From an uncultured Prevotella sp. (lineage in GTDB: Bacteria; Bacteroidota; Bacteroidia; Bacteroidales; Bacteroidaceae): DNA of 14,022 nucleotides. This document shows positions 1-7,500 of this stretch, piece after piece. Numbering within the stretch: the first letter of the stretch is position 1; every line of letters begins with the position of its first letter. The notes beneath the pieces are model-generated. The model had not been told where the DNA came from, did not search any database, and worked only from the letters and a program-made list of their open reading frames with translations. The DNA lies in the NCBI GenBank assembly GCA_938018155.1, contig CALIIG010000305.1:1-14022 (forward strand). Reading direction: 5' to 3'. Both the position numbers and the translations under genes were made by a program.

Positions 1-896
1 TGCGCAGCTTCATCGCGTTTGTTGGCGACGGCGTTTTGCTTGCGCACAACGCGTCATTCGACTATCATATCATGGACTTTAACCTGAAACGATACCTGCC
101 TGACGTTGACTGGACGGGCGATTTTCCCTGTTGTTTCGATTCGTTGAAACTGATCAGGCTGCTGCGGGCCGACTTAAAGGCCTTTAAACTAAAGTTGCTT
201 TTAAAGGAGCTTAACCTTGAAGGGCAGAACTCGCACCTTGCTGACGACGACGTGAATGCGACGGTTTCGCTGGTAAATTATTGCTATGAACAGGGACGAC
301 AACTTGTAGAAAGTCAGAACGAATACCTGAAACGACAAGTTACAATTGACCGTATTGAGAGGCTTCGTACGCGTTATGCCCGATATTTCCAGCGTGATTC
401 GGCCCGACTTTACAACAGGGAGCCGTTACCACATGGTGTGCCTGCCCTTGTTGATATAATGCGCGAGTTCTACCATAACATGGTTGAAGAGGGATGGATA
501 CATACCGTTTCAAAGATAGATTATGTTTTTAAGTTTCTGGCAACAGACGTGATAAGCAATGCGACGGAGCCGTCGCTGGTAGAACAATTGGACCATCATG
601 CATTGGAAATGAACACATTTAAGGAAGCCGATTTGTGTGGTTCGAAAACCATTGAGGAGCGTGTTTTCGTGTCGACCATACATAAAGCAAAGGGGTTGGA
701 GTTTGATAACGTAATTGTTTTTGATGCCGTTGACGGACGAATACCCAATTTTTACAATGTAAACAGCCCGTCGTTGCTTGCCGAAGACGCCCGCAAACTG
801 TATGTTGCCATGTCACGAAGCAGGCGCAGACTGTTTGTTTATTATAACGAAAAGCGCGAGCCGAGCAGGTTTTTAAAGGGTATTCTGGAGAAATAA
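1..896 (+). CDS. Exonuclease-UvrD/Rep-type helicase fusion protein, 3' part only
   Basis: The frame is open from base 3 to the TAA at 894-896. The TTG at 36 is an internal Leu codon, since codons before it read SFIAFVGDGV and complete a DnaQ-like strand; the true start is outside the window. Numbering from base 36, AHNASFD (3-9) is Exo II of DEDDh 3'-5' exonucleases and HLADDDVNAT (67-76) is Exo III, with H67 and D72 as likely catalytic residues. Exo I (DxE) would lie upstream. After a helical stretch (about 80-205), STIHKAKGLEFDNVIV (213-228) is superfamily 1 helicase motif V and RKLYVAMSRSRRRLFV (253-268) is motif VI with its arginine finger. Walker A and the other motor motifs are absent and must lie upstream if the motor is complete. 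The likely role is DNA unwinding coupled to strand degradation in repair. Both domain calls are strong; the fused order is read directly from one uninterrupted frame. Confidence 0.85.
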   Translation, partial: RSFIAFVGDGVLLAHNASFDYHIMDFNLKRYLPDVDWTGDFPCCFDSLKLIRLLRADLKAFKLKLLLKELNLEGQNSHLADDDVNATVSLVNYCYEQGRQLVESQNEYLKRQVTIDRIERLRTRYARYFQRDSARLYNREPLPHGVPALVDIMREFYHNMVEEGWIHTVSKIDYVFKFLATDVISNATEPSLVEQLDHHALEMNTFKEADLCGSKTIEERVFVSTIHKAKGLEFDNVIVFDAVDGRIPNFYNVNSPSLLAEDARKLYVAMSRSRRRLFVYYNEKREPSRFLKGILEK

Positions 897-949
897 AAAG
901 CTATCGGCCGGCATGTCTTTGGAAATAAGAGCATGCCGGCCGGGGCTTT
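897..949. terminator. Bidirectional hairpin between convergent genes
   Basis: A perfect 11-bp GC-rich stem (905-915 with 932-942) encloses a 16-nt loop. It is extended by a second pairing, AAAGC (897-901) with GCTTT (945-949), across a small internal loop. It starts right after the stop of the plus-strand helicase gene and lies 40 bp beyond the stop of the minus-strand gene at 989. On the minus strand the stem is followed by a T-rich stretch (CTTTTTATTT), the better terminator; on the plus strand the tail is only GGGGCTTTAG. It probably ends transcription from both sides. Confidence 0.7.
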
Positions 950-988
950 AGTTGGTGTTTATTCGTTTTAATTTAAGAAGGGTAGTGG

Positions 989-3568
989 TTATTTGATGAT
1001 GACCTTACGCCTGTTCCCCTTCTTGTCTGCCTGAATATAAATGCCTTTTGACAAATGGTTTGTGCTGCCATCTGCCACTTTTTCGCCACTTAAATTGTAA
1101 GTAACTGTGGGTTTAAATGTAGTATTATGAGTGTCGTCATAATTTAAGCGGTCTATTTTTGTAGCAACATGAAGAGCGTAGTTCACCATTTTACTCTTAC
1201 CGCTGGCATACACGGCTTCTATACCTACAGTATGCACACCGGCATTTAAGTTTGTAAGTGTGTATACATTGGTATGGGTAGAGGCTGCAAGAACACCGTC
1301 AACATAAATGTTATAGCTTTTAACCGCACCCACATCAGCCACATTTGAAGCATTGGGATTGCCCACAAAGAACTGGTCTACTTGTGTGAGGAACCCGTCG
1401 TAAGTGGTATAATGCAGTCCGATATAGACTTTCTTGCCGGCATATTTGCTAAGATTGGTTTCGTAATTGGTCCATTGTCCGGCAGCGACGGCATCAATCT
1501 TACTGACAGTTTCAAAATCGCTTGTCTGAGGATTATTCCCATTTGTGCTCACTGCTATTTCCATTGATTCGTCGCCATAGGCATTGGTGTAGGCCTTTGC
1601 AGCAAAGCGAACAATATAGTTTTCGCGGATAGTCAGGAGCGGTGACACCAGCCACTTGTTGGCTGCACTTTGTTGCGGAGAGAAAAATGCGATGGTTTTG
1701 TCGCCGTCGGGTGCCAGTATGGCCGCATCAGAAGTCATGGACGGGTTGGTAGCTGTGGGATTAAACACGAGCGGCGTAACTGCTTTGGGGGTTTGTTTGG
1801 TGCTTGCTCCGGGATAGTCGATGATTAATCCGTTTAACGAAATAGGGTAGCAGATGCGCTGATCGAAGTTGTAACTGCGCCAGTCGCCGAATGAATTGGT
1901 TGCAAAATCATCGTAGCTTTCGAAGCTGTCGTTGAAGCTGATATTCTGGTTCCACATTATTCTCGCATTGTAATTGCCGTTATTCGACGTGATGTCAGCA
2001 GTGATATTATATGGGTCAACAATGATTTCGTGCAGTTCAATGTTGAAGGTTGGGTCGCTGTTAACGGTTATTTCGGCCGTATAATCCGTGTAGTGGGGAG
2101 CTTTGACACTAAGTAAATACTTGCCGTGTGGCAAAGAGGGGAATATGATACAGCTGTTTGAAGGATGAGTATTATCTAATATGTCCTTGAACGTTTCGTT
2201 GAAAATAGTGCCCGTTTCTTTATTCGTCAGTGTAAGAATAGCATCTTTTGGTATTACGTTATTATTGGAAGTAAGGTTGAATACCGCTTTAGCGTAATCC
2301 TCTCCAACGGTTATTGTTGTATCAACTATTGCACTGGATACTGTTTTGTATATGCTTTGGACACCAAGTTTATAGGTACCGGCCGGGAGGTTATGGAAAA
2401 CATAACTGTATTTATCAGTTGTGCCAACCAGCACATTGTCCTTGTAAATCTTAAAGCTCTCGTTGGGATTGAGTGGCGAACGCTTAGTAATGTTTGCAGT
2501 AGAATGTTGATTTTCTACTCTCGTTGCCATGCCTTCATAATCAGGATATACTGTGCCCGTCTTGGCATTTAATTCGTTAATCTCAGGCTGGCCAACATAA
2601 ACGTTGTCGACCATTAACATAAAGCTGCCTCCATTATTGCTGGCACCGATATAGCGGATGGCGAAACGGATACGCTTTCCAGCATAGATGCTGAGATCAT
2701 AAGTCATGCGTTGCCATTTGTTATAACTTACACTTTCGTAGTTCCCTGCTGATATGAGCGTGAAATCGCTGATATCAGGGTTATCGATAGTTGTGGTAAC
2801 ATACACCTGAAACTTCTCAGGGTATTTGTCTGCAGCCTTTGCAAGAAATTGTAATACGTTTTGATTGCCGGGAGTTATAACCGGTGAGATAAGCCAGTCG
2901 TCATTGGCTTCGCCGCTGTTTGTGCGTGTAAAGCCCACATATTGCAGTCCGCTAAAAGGACGCAATACAGGATAACTGTCCCACCATGCCGGGTCAACGG
3001 TCAGTGGATTGATGATTTGAGCATACTGCAATACGCCGCGATTGGGGTAATTTCCTGCCAATGGGGCTGCATTAAGCTTGTCATTATCAATTCCCGTCCA
3101 ATCGCCAAAAGAGGTAGAAAACGGTTCGTATGATTCGAAATCGTCAAAGAAAACAGGCTTCTCACGGTTCCAGGACAGGGTAATATCATTAAGACCGGTC
3201 TGGGGATTATGATTGATTTTAGTGTTCAAAGAGAAGGGAGTAAGGGACGATTCTTTCAGTATTACGCTGACAGTTGTGTCTTTTCTTACCAGGAAAGAGG
3301 TTTCAGATTTTTCGAAACCTTTCCGAATGATGCTAAGATGGTGGTTGCCGGGGTATACTTTTAAAGAAGTTGTTCCTGTGGCATCAAGTTGAATGGCACC
3401 GTAACCAAGCGAGAAATCAGACTGCATAAGGTTGACGGGTTGTCTGTTTAAGCTCTCACCCGTATTGGCTTTTACCTGAATGGTTAATTTGATATTTCTC
3501 TTTACTGCGAATATTGGCAAAGTCAATATGGATAGAAATAAAAGAGAAAACAGATGCTTGTAGTTCAT
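989..3568 (-). CDS. Secreted protein with two choice-of-anchor J (cleaved adhesin) domains and a C-terminal YNLSG-type tail
   Basis: 859 residues, starting at an ATG with a clear signal peptide (MNYKHLFSLLFLSILTLPIF, then AVKR). A carboxypeptidase-regulatory-like beta domain follows (about 26-105; LKVYPGNHHLSIIRKGFEKS). J domain 1 is at about 137-330 (FFDDFESYEPF ... DDWLISPVI ... YAGKRIRFAIRY ... VDNVYVG). An Fn3-like segment (about 365-422) and a second PEGA/carboxypeptidase-regulatory-like domain (about 427-515) come next. J domain 2 is at about 536-740 (NDSFESYDDF ... KWLVSPLLTI ... YAGKKVYIGLHY), then another Fn3-like segment (about 745-800). The end (about 824-859) is YNLSGEKVADGS...LSKGIYI...KVIIK, resembling the last part of type IX secretion sorting tails but shorter than a full domain. 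The J domains are of the type found in gingipain haemagglutinin regions. No protease or glycosidase motif is visible, so binding or adhesion at the surface is inference. No Bacteroidetes-type promoter or Shine-Dalgarno was found upstream. Confidence 0.87.
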   Translation of the reverse strand: MNYKHLFSLLFLSILTLPIFAVKRNIKLTIQVKANTGESLNRQPVNLMQSDFSLGYGAIQLDATGTTSLKVYPGNHHLSIIRKGFEKSETSFLVRKDTTVSVILKESSLTPFSLNTKINHNPQTGLNDITLSWNREKPVFFDDFESYEPFSTSFGDWTGIDNDKLNAAPLAGNYPNRGVLQYAQIINPLTVDPAWWDSYPVLRPFSGLQYVGFTRTNSGEANDDWLISPVITPGNQNVLQFLAKAADKYPEKFQVYVTTTIDNPDISDFTLISAGNYESVSYNKWQRMTYDLSIYAGKRIRFAIRYIGASNNGGSFMLMVDNVYVGQPEINELNAKTGTVYPDYEGMATRVENQHSTANITKRSPLNPNESFKIYKDNVLVGTTDKYSYVFHNLPAGTYKLGVQSIYKTVSSAIVDTTITVGEDYAKAVFNLTSNNNVIPKDAILTLTNKETGTIFNETFKDILDNTHPSNSCIIFPSLPHGKYLLSVKAPHYTDYTAEITVNSDPTFNIELHEIIVDPYNITADITSNNGNYNARIMWNQNISFNDSFESYDDFATNSFGDWRSYNFDQRICYPISLNGLIIDYPGASTKQTPKAVTPLVFNPTATNPSMTSDAAILAPDGDKTIAFFSPQQSAANKWLVSPLLTIRENYIVRFAAKAYTNAYGDESMEIAVSTNGNNPQTSDFETVSKIDAVAAGQWTNYETNLSKYAGKKVYIGLHYTTYDGFLTQVDQFFVGNPNASNVADVGAVKSYNIYVDGVLAASTHTNVYTLTNLNAGVHTVGIEAVYASGKSKMVNYALHVATKIDRLNYDDTHNTTFKPTVTYNLSGEKVADGSTNHLSKGIYIQADKKGNRRKVIIK

Positions 3569-3764
3569 AAATGAGTATTTACAAAATGTTATTAAGGATA
3601 GTTGGCAGGCTATACTTTCATGGATAACCTAAAGTTTTGGGGAGGACAGTGTGGATTTAATGATAAAAGGGTATAATTAATCAGATAACATAAAGACGAC
3701 CGGATGATAAGAGTATGTCCTTATTTATTTATAGAATAAAAAATAATATACAAAGAATACAGTC

Positions 3765-3810
3765 AACAGACATGGAACCAGGCATTATTTCCCGGTTCCA
3801 TGCGTCTGTT
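3765..3810 (-). terminator. Probable terminator hairpin after the 1108-residue secreted protein gene
   Basis: AACAGAC plus ATGGAACC (3765-3779) pairs with GGTTCCAT and GTCTGTT (3794-3810), giving 15 bp interrupted by a 2-nt bulge (3802-3803), with a 14-nt loop. It starts 12 bp beyond the stop codon of the upstream gene. On the minus strand the following bases are GACTGTATTCTTTG, with a longer T stretch only further on, so it is not a textbook intrinsic terminator; partial read-through into the 859-residue gene is possible. The rest of the 254-bp gap (3569-3822) shows nothing else recognisable. Confidence 0.55.
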
Positions 3811-3822
3811 TACATGATCGTT

Positions 3823-6800
3823 TTATTTGTTTACCATCTTTTTGCCATGTTGTAGAATTACGCCCTTATAAGACTTGTTTATACGCTGTCCTGAAAGGTT
3901 GTACATGGGTTCATTGCCATTAACCGTATCGTTTGCATTTAAAGAGTTAATACGATTGGCAATACCTCCTACATGATCGAATTCTACATTGTCAACAAAT
4001 CCACCGAGCGAGTTAGTGTAAACAGCCTCAATTGCAATATAAACATTCTTACCTGCATAGGCAGAAAGGTCAACACTATAATGGGTCCACTTTGTTCCGT
4101 CGAAGAGACTTGGCTTTAAGTTCCCCCCAACTTGCGTGAAAGTGGAACGCTCTGTCGGGCTTGTCTCACTGACAAGAACTTTGAATGTGGGTGCGTCATT
4201 GGGCTGAATGCTCTGGACTGATTCCCATGCGCGGGCATCAAACTGGATAGTTGATGCAGCTGTAACACCATACTGCTGCGAAACTAACCAGTCATCGGCT
4301 GCTCCTTGTGAGTTGCATCGTGTCATTAATGCCTGATGGCCATAAGCACCTTTAAGGCTATTGAAGCACTCAGAATCGTTTAATACACAGAAGCTAAGCG
4401 GAGCACCTTCGCGCAAGTTAGGCGTTGTCCAGAACAGAATACCCTCAGAAGAGGTTCCATCGGCGTTTATTCCCGTGAAGCCTTGCGGCACACCTCCTGT
4501 CTGATCCTCCTCAAATCCGAAGTAATGTATGTCCTTTGCCAGTGCAATTCCTTCAACAGGAAGTTCAATTACTGCCCCGTTACTGAGCTGAATCTTTAGT
4601 TTGTCCTTAACCTTTACGGAGTCAACAGAGGCTGTCGAGCCTGCATTGAAGTTCACTTTAAATGTTTGAGACGAACCCGATGCTACGGTAGTATTGGGTG
4701 CTAACGTTGTTGTGAAATTGGGTGTAGAGAAGTTTACCCCCGTAACGGTTACGCTATTACCGCCCAAATTCGTAAGTGCGATGACATCACTTGAGTAGTT
4801 TTTGCCAAAGTTTACCTTGTATGCTGACCAGCCCGACTTGTTTAAGGACATCTTACTTGTATTGAGATCTCCAATCTCTACATTGTCAATTGCAAGAGCA
4901 TTCGAGTGATGGTAGTTGGTTACATTGTATGTCCAGCGGAACTGTACGGTCTTTCCTGCATATTCTGAAAGGTTAAAGGCTTCGTGTAACCAGTATCGTT
5001 GTTCATCGTTGCTGTTGTCAGAGATGCGGTCTAACGTTTTCCATGTGCCGTCAACTAATATTTCAAACGTGCCGTAATCGGCATCGTTGTCAGTTGTATT
5101 AAATTTGTTTGTACGTACACTATTGGGGTCTTTCTTCAGATTTATGGGCTGATCGTTGCCCCACCAGAAGCTAATTTGGTACTGTCCGCTTGCAGGAAGC
5201 TTAACATTAGGAGAGTATAGTATATTCGTATCGCCGGTAGCACGCCCGCTTGCCAGCGCAATGTATTTGCCTTCATAGGCATAACTGTTGCTAATCTCCC
5301 AGGCAGAGTGCTGGCTTACATTGGTAGCATACCATCCCATTGGCATGACGGCGGTGCCATTCTCAAAGCCTTCAAACCACGGGAAAGTGGTAACGGTTCT
5401 GTCTTCTTGTGTTGAGAACGACCATACAGCCGCATCAGTCTCTTCGCCTACGCTGTTAACGCCGACGACTTTCCAGAAAATCTGCTTCCCTTCAGGAACG
5501 TTAGCAAGTGTGTACTTGGTAACATTGCCGATGTTCTGTCCGTTAACAATGTCGAAATTATTGCTTGCCGTACCCACGAACAACTTGTATTCTTCGGCAA
5601 ACTGTGCTCCTTTCCATTCGAGAGTAACGTTTTTATAGAATACGTTTGTTTTACCGTTTGCAGGTGAGGTGTATGTAATACCGAATGGTACGCCATTTGA
5701 ACCGTAAACATTAGGGAGAAGCACCTGGTCTAAATAGAATGTGCTGTATTCGCCCGAACCTGATTCTCCGCTAATGTCAACTGCATCAATCTTCCAGCAT
5801 AACTTTACGTTATTGGATGTATACTGACTTAAATCTACTGTAACAGTTTGAATTTTGTTATAGATGCTCGATGCGCTATTACCCGTTTTCCATCCTGTAC
5901 TTTTCCACGTTTTGCCACCATCGGTTGATATTAATAATGAAACTTCGTTATCAGGATATGTGTCTCCGTTCTCCGATGTGAACTGATTATAGTATGTAAA
6001 CATCACTTTGTGTGGAGCTGACGGGTCAGACAGGTCGAGTCTTGGTGATGTGAGGAGCATGTCGCTATAATCAATAGACGCATAAAAACTTTGGTCACCT
6101 TCCAGTGCTGTCGATGCAGGACGCCATCCCTTAACAGTCCATCCTGCCGGAGATTTCGTTTCAAAAAGCTCTAATTGATACCCTACAGGCACTGCCTCTT
6201 TGGTTGCTGTGTACGGGATTGTAATATCACCACCGTTCGTTTTAATGACGGCGTTGCCGCTCGTTGGTGAGGTCAGACTGGCCTTATAAGCGAGTCGCAT
6301 GGGAGCTGTTTCGCTTACATCCAAGTTGATGTGTGCCGTATCGGCATTGAGCGTTACGCCTTCAGGGGCTTCAAAACCGGTAACCTTTAATCCCTTTAAG
6401 CCTACATTCTTCAATGTAAATACCTCAGAATAGTGTTTCTCACCGATGTACATCTTCTTGAATTTGTACTGCATTAGGCTCGATTGGGCCTTTGGAGCAG
6501 TGAGAGGTGCTCCCTGTTGTACCTTTACATTGTCAATCCACAGGGCATTTCCACATTGTTTAAGCATGTCGTAAACGAAAGCAATGCGAACCTTTTTACC
6601 CTGTAACGGGCTCAAATCGAGCTTTGAATGATGCTGCTCCCAGGTATTAAAGCTCGTTACTCCGCTTGCTTTTAAGCTCTGTGGGTCGGCTATATCGAGC
6701 AGGAGAGTTTCGTTACCGTTTTGCGTATCAACAGCATACACCTTTAGTGTATACGATTTATTTTTGTTCACCATTGCAGGCGAAGCCTTCCAGTCGAATG

Positions 6801-7149
6801 TCAACTGGTAGGTATTATTCAAATTAAGTTCGGGTGTAAGGATGCGTTCTTTACGTGGTCCAAACCCACCTTTCTTGTCTCCATTGTAGGTTGGTGCATC
6901 CATAAAAAGCCAACCGTGACCGGTCATTGATGGAATCTTGCCCTGATAGCATTCTACTTTCCATGTGTAATAGTCGCATGTTGTTTGAACGCCGCTGCCT
7001 TCGTAGGTCCATCCTGATGGAAAGTTATCAGAATAATACGTAGCACTTTTTTGTTCATAGCTCTCAAAGTCTTCGTTTAGAATCGTCTGAGCCTGGCCGT
7101 TTACACCTGATAGTGCAAGCATGCCTAACATAAGATAAAGTTTCCTCAT
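3823..7149 (-). CDS. Large secreted protein with four choice-of-anchor J domains and a C-terminal YNLSG-type tail
   Basis: 1108 residues from an ATG; signal peptide at about 1-20 (MRKLYLMLGMLALSGVNGQA). J domain 1 is at about 22-212 (NEDFESYEQK ... WIDNVKVQ). A DUF1573/anchor-D-like beta domain follows (about 235-315; SEVFTLKNVGLKGLKVTGF). J domain 2 is at about 325-480 (STDGGKTW ... YLDQVLLP). An Fn3-like domain (about 492-580) is next, with SPANGKTNV and WKVVGVNSVGEETD. J domain 3 is at about 588-760 (FPWFEGFENG ... YAGKTVQFRW ... AIDNVEIG). A second anchor-D-like domain (about 765-870) and J domain 4 (about 876-1062; ADDWLVSQQ ... YAGKNVYIAIEAVY ... FVDNVEF) follow. The end, MYNLSGQRINKSYKGVILQ, is the tail type common on exported Prevotella proteins. 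It shares architecture and tail with its downstream neighbour, suggesting related function or an old duplication. No catalytic motif is seen; ligand binding or surface adhesion is inferred. It has its own promoter (7187-7217). Confidence 0.88.
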   Translation of the reverse strand: MRKLYLMLGMLALSGVNGQAQTILNEDFESYEQKSATYYSDNFPSGWTYEGSGVQTTCDYYTWKVECYQGKIPSMTGHGWLFMDAPTYNGDKKGGFGPRKERILTPELNLNNTYQLTFDWKASPAMVNKNKSYTLKVYAVDTQNGNETLLLDIADPQSLKASGVTSFNTWEQHHSKLDLSPLQGKKVRIAFVYDMLKQCGNALWIDNVKVQQGAPLTAPKAQSSLMQYKFKKMYIGEKHYSEVFTLKNVGLKGLKVTGFEAPEGVTLNADTAHINLDVSETAPMRLAYKASLTSPTSGNAVIKTNGGDITIPYTATKEAVPVGYQLELFETKSPAGWTVKGWRPASTALEGDQSFYASIDYSDMLLTSPRLDLSDPSAPHKVMFTYYNQFTSENGDTYPDNEVSLLISTDGGKTWKSTGWKTGNSASSIYNKIQTVTVDLSQYTSNNVKLCWKIDAVDISGESGSGEYSTFYLDQVLLPNVYGSNGVPFGITYTSPANGKTNVFYKNVTLEWKGAQFAEEYKLFVGTASNNFDIVNGQNIGNVTKYTLANVPEGKQIFWKVVGVNSVGEETDAAVWSFSTQEDRTVTTFPWFEGFENGTAVMPMGWYATNVSQHSAWEISNSYAYEGKYIALASGRATGDTNILYSPNVKLPASGQYQISFWWGNDQPINLKKDPNSVRTNKFNTTDNDADYGTFEILVDGTWKTLDRISDNSNDEQRYWLHEAFNLSEYAGKTVQFRWTYNVTNYHHSNALAIDNVEIGDLNTSKMSLNKSGWSAYKVNFGKNYSSDVIALTNLGGNSVTVTGVNFSTPNFTTTLAPNTTVASGSSQTFKVNFNAGSTASVDSVKVKDKLKIQLSNGAVIELPVEGIALAKDIHYFGFEEDQTGGVPQGFTGINADGTSSEGILFWTTPNLREGAPLSFCVLNDSECFNSLKGAYGHQALMTRCNSQGAADDWLVSQQYGVTAASTIQFDARAWESVQSIQPNDAPTFKVLVSETSPTERSTFTQVGGNLKPSLFDGTKWTHYSVDLSAYAGKNVYIAIEAVYTNSLGGFVDNVEFDHVGGIANRINSLNANDTVNGNEPMYNLSGQRINKSYKGVILQHGKKMVNK

Positions 7150-7186
7150 CGCAATTAGTAAAATTAATATTCTTCAATTATCGTTG

Positions 7187-7217
7187 CAAATATAATTATT
7201 TAATTAATAAAATCAAA
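7187..7217 (-). promoter_or_regulatory. Bacteroidetes-type promoter (-33 TTTG / -7 TATATTTG) of the 1108-residue protein gene
   Basis: On the minus strand TTTG (7217-7214) is followed after exactly 19 bp by TATATTTG (7194-7187), matching the known Bacteroides primary sigma factor consensus TTTG, 19-21 bp, TAnnTTTG. Transcription would begin roughly at 7180, leaving a leader of about 30 nt before the ATG at 7149. The leader has no Shine-Dalgarno, as is usual in this phylum. Confidence 0.72.
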
Positions 7218-7239
7218 CAAAAATGGCATAAAACATTTC

Positions 7240-7254
7240 ATTTTGTAACAAAAT
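7240..7254. promoter_or_regulatory. Symmetric dyad ATTTTGT-A-ACAAAAT upstream of the promoter
   Basis: Seven bases on each side of a central A are perfectly complementary. The dyad centre lies about 30 bp upstream of the -33 box of the promoter at 7187-7217, a plausible place for an activator or repressor dimer. The region is AT-rich, so chance symmetry is possible and no regulator can be named. Confidence 0.3.
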
Positions 7255-7431
7255 ACTAATTTAATGCAACATAAATAATAATAATATGCCAATTTTATAA
7301 TGAAATTGTAGTTTGAGGTTGCTGTGGTAATAATTATTCGCTTGTTAAAAGGCCGGGACTTTTTTATTCCGGATTTGTGCAGGCATACCTATATTATATA
7401 AGGTGTAATATTAGCTTGGATAAGATAAAAT

Positions 7432-7478
7432 AAAGGGGATAAACCGTGCCTTTGTGCCAGCTTCGGTTTATCCCTTTT
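7432..7478 (-). terminator. Intrinsic terminator of the OPT transporter gene
   Basis: The arms AAAGGGGATAAACCG (7432-7446) and CGGTTTATCCCTTTT (7464-7478) pair over 14 of 15 positions around a 17-nt loop; the exception is an A-C mismatch in the minus-strand RNA. The hairpin begins 22 bp past the transporter stop codon and is followed on the minus strand by TTATTTTATCTT. Position and U-rich tail fit a Rho-independent terminator. Confidence 0.78.
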
Positions 7479-7500
7479 ATATTACGGATAGAATTTATAA

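Larger units (their letters stand above)
7150..7500. other. Gene-free, AT-rich stretch between the transporter and the 1108-residue protein gene
   Basis: This 351-bp gap holds, in the direction of minus-strand transcription, the transporter's terminator (7432-7478), an AT-rich spacer with a weak 6-bp hairpin near 7354-7373, a 15-bp dyad (7240-7254) and the promoter of the 1108-residue protein gene (7187-7217). No convincing small gene is seen on either strand. Confidence 0.7.

Noticed and set aside
36..896. TTG at 36 as the start of a short complete exonuclease-helicase gene
   Set aside because: Codons upstream in the same frame continue the conserved DnaQ strand (SFIAFVGDGV), so 36 is internal and the gene extends beyond the window.
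3569..3700. Promoter of the 859-residue secreted protein gene
   Set aside because: The only TTTG near the start (minus strand, 3585-3582) is preceded by ACAT instead of TAnn and lacks a TTTG at the right distance, so no promoter is claimed.
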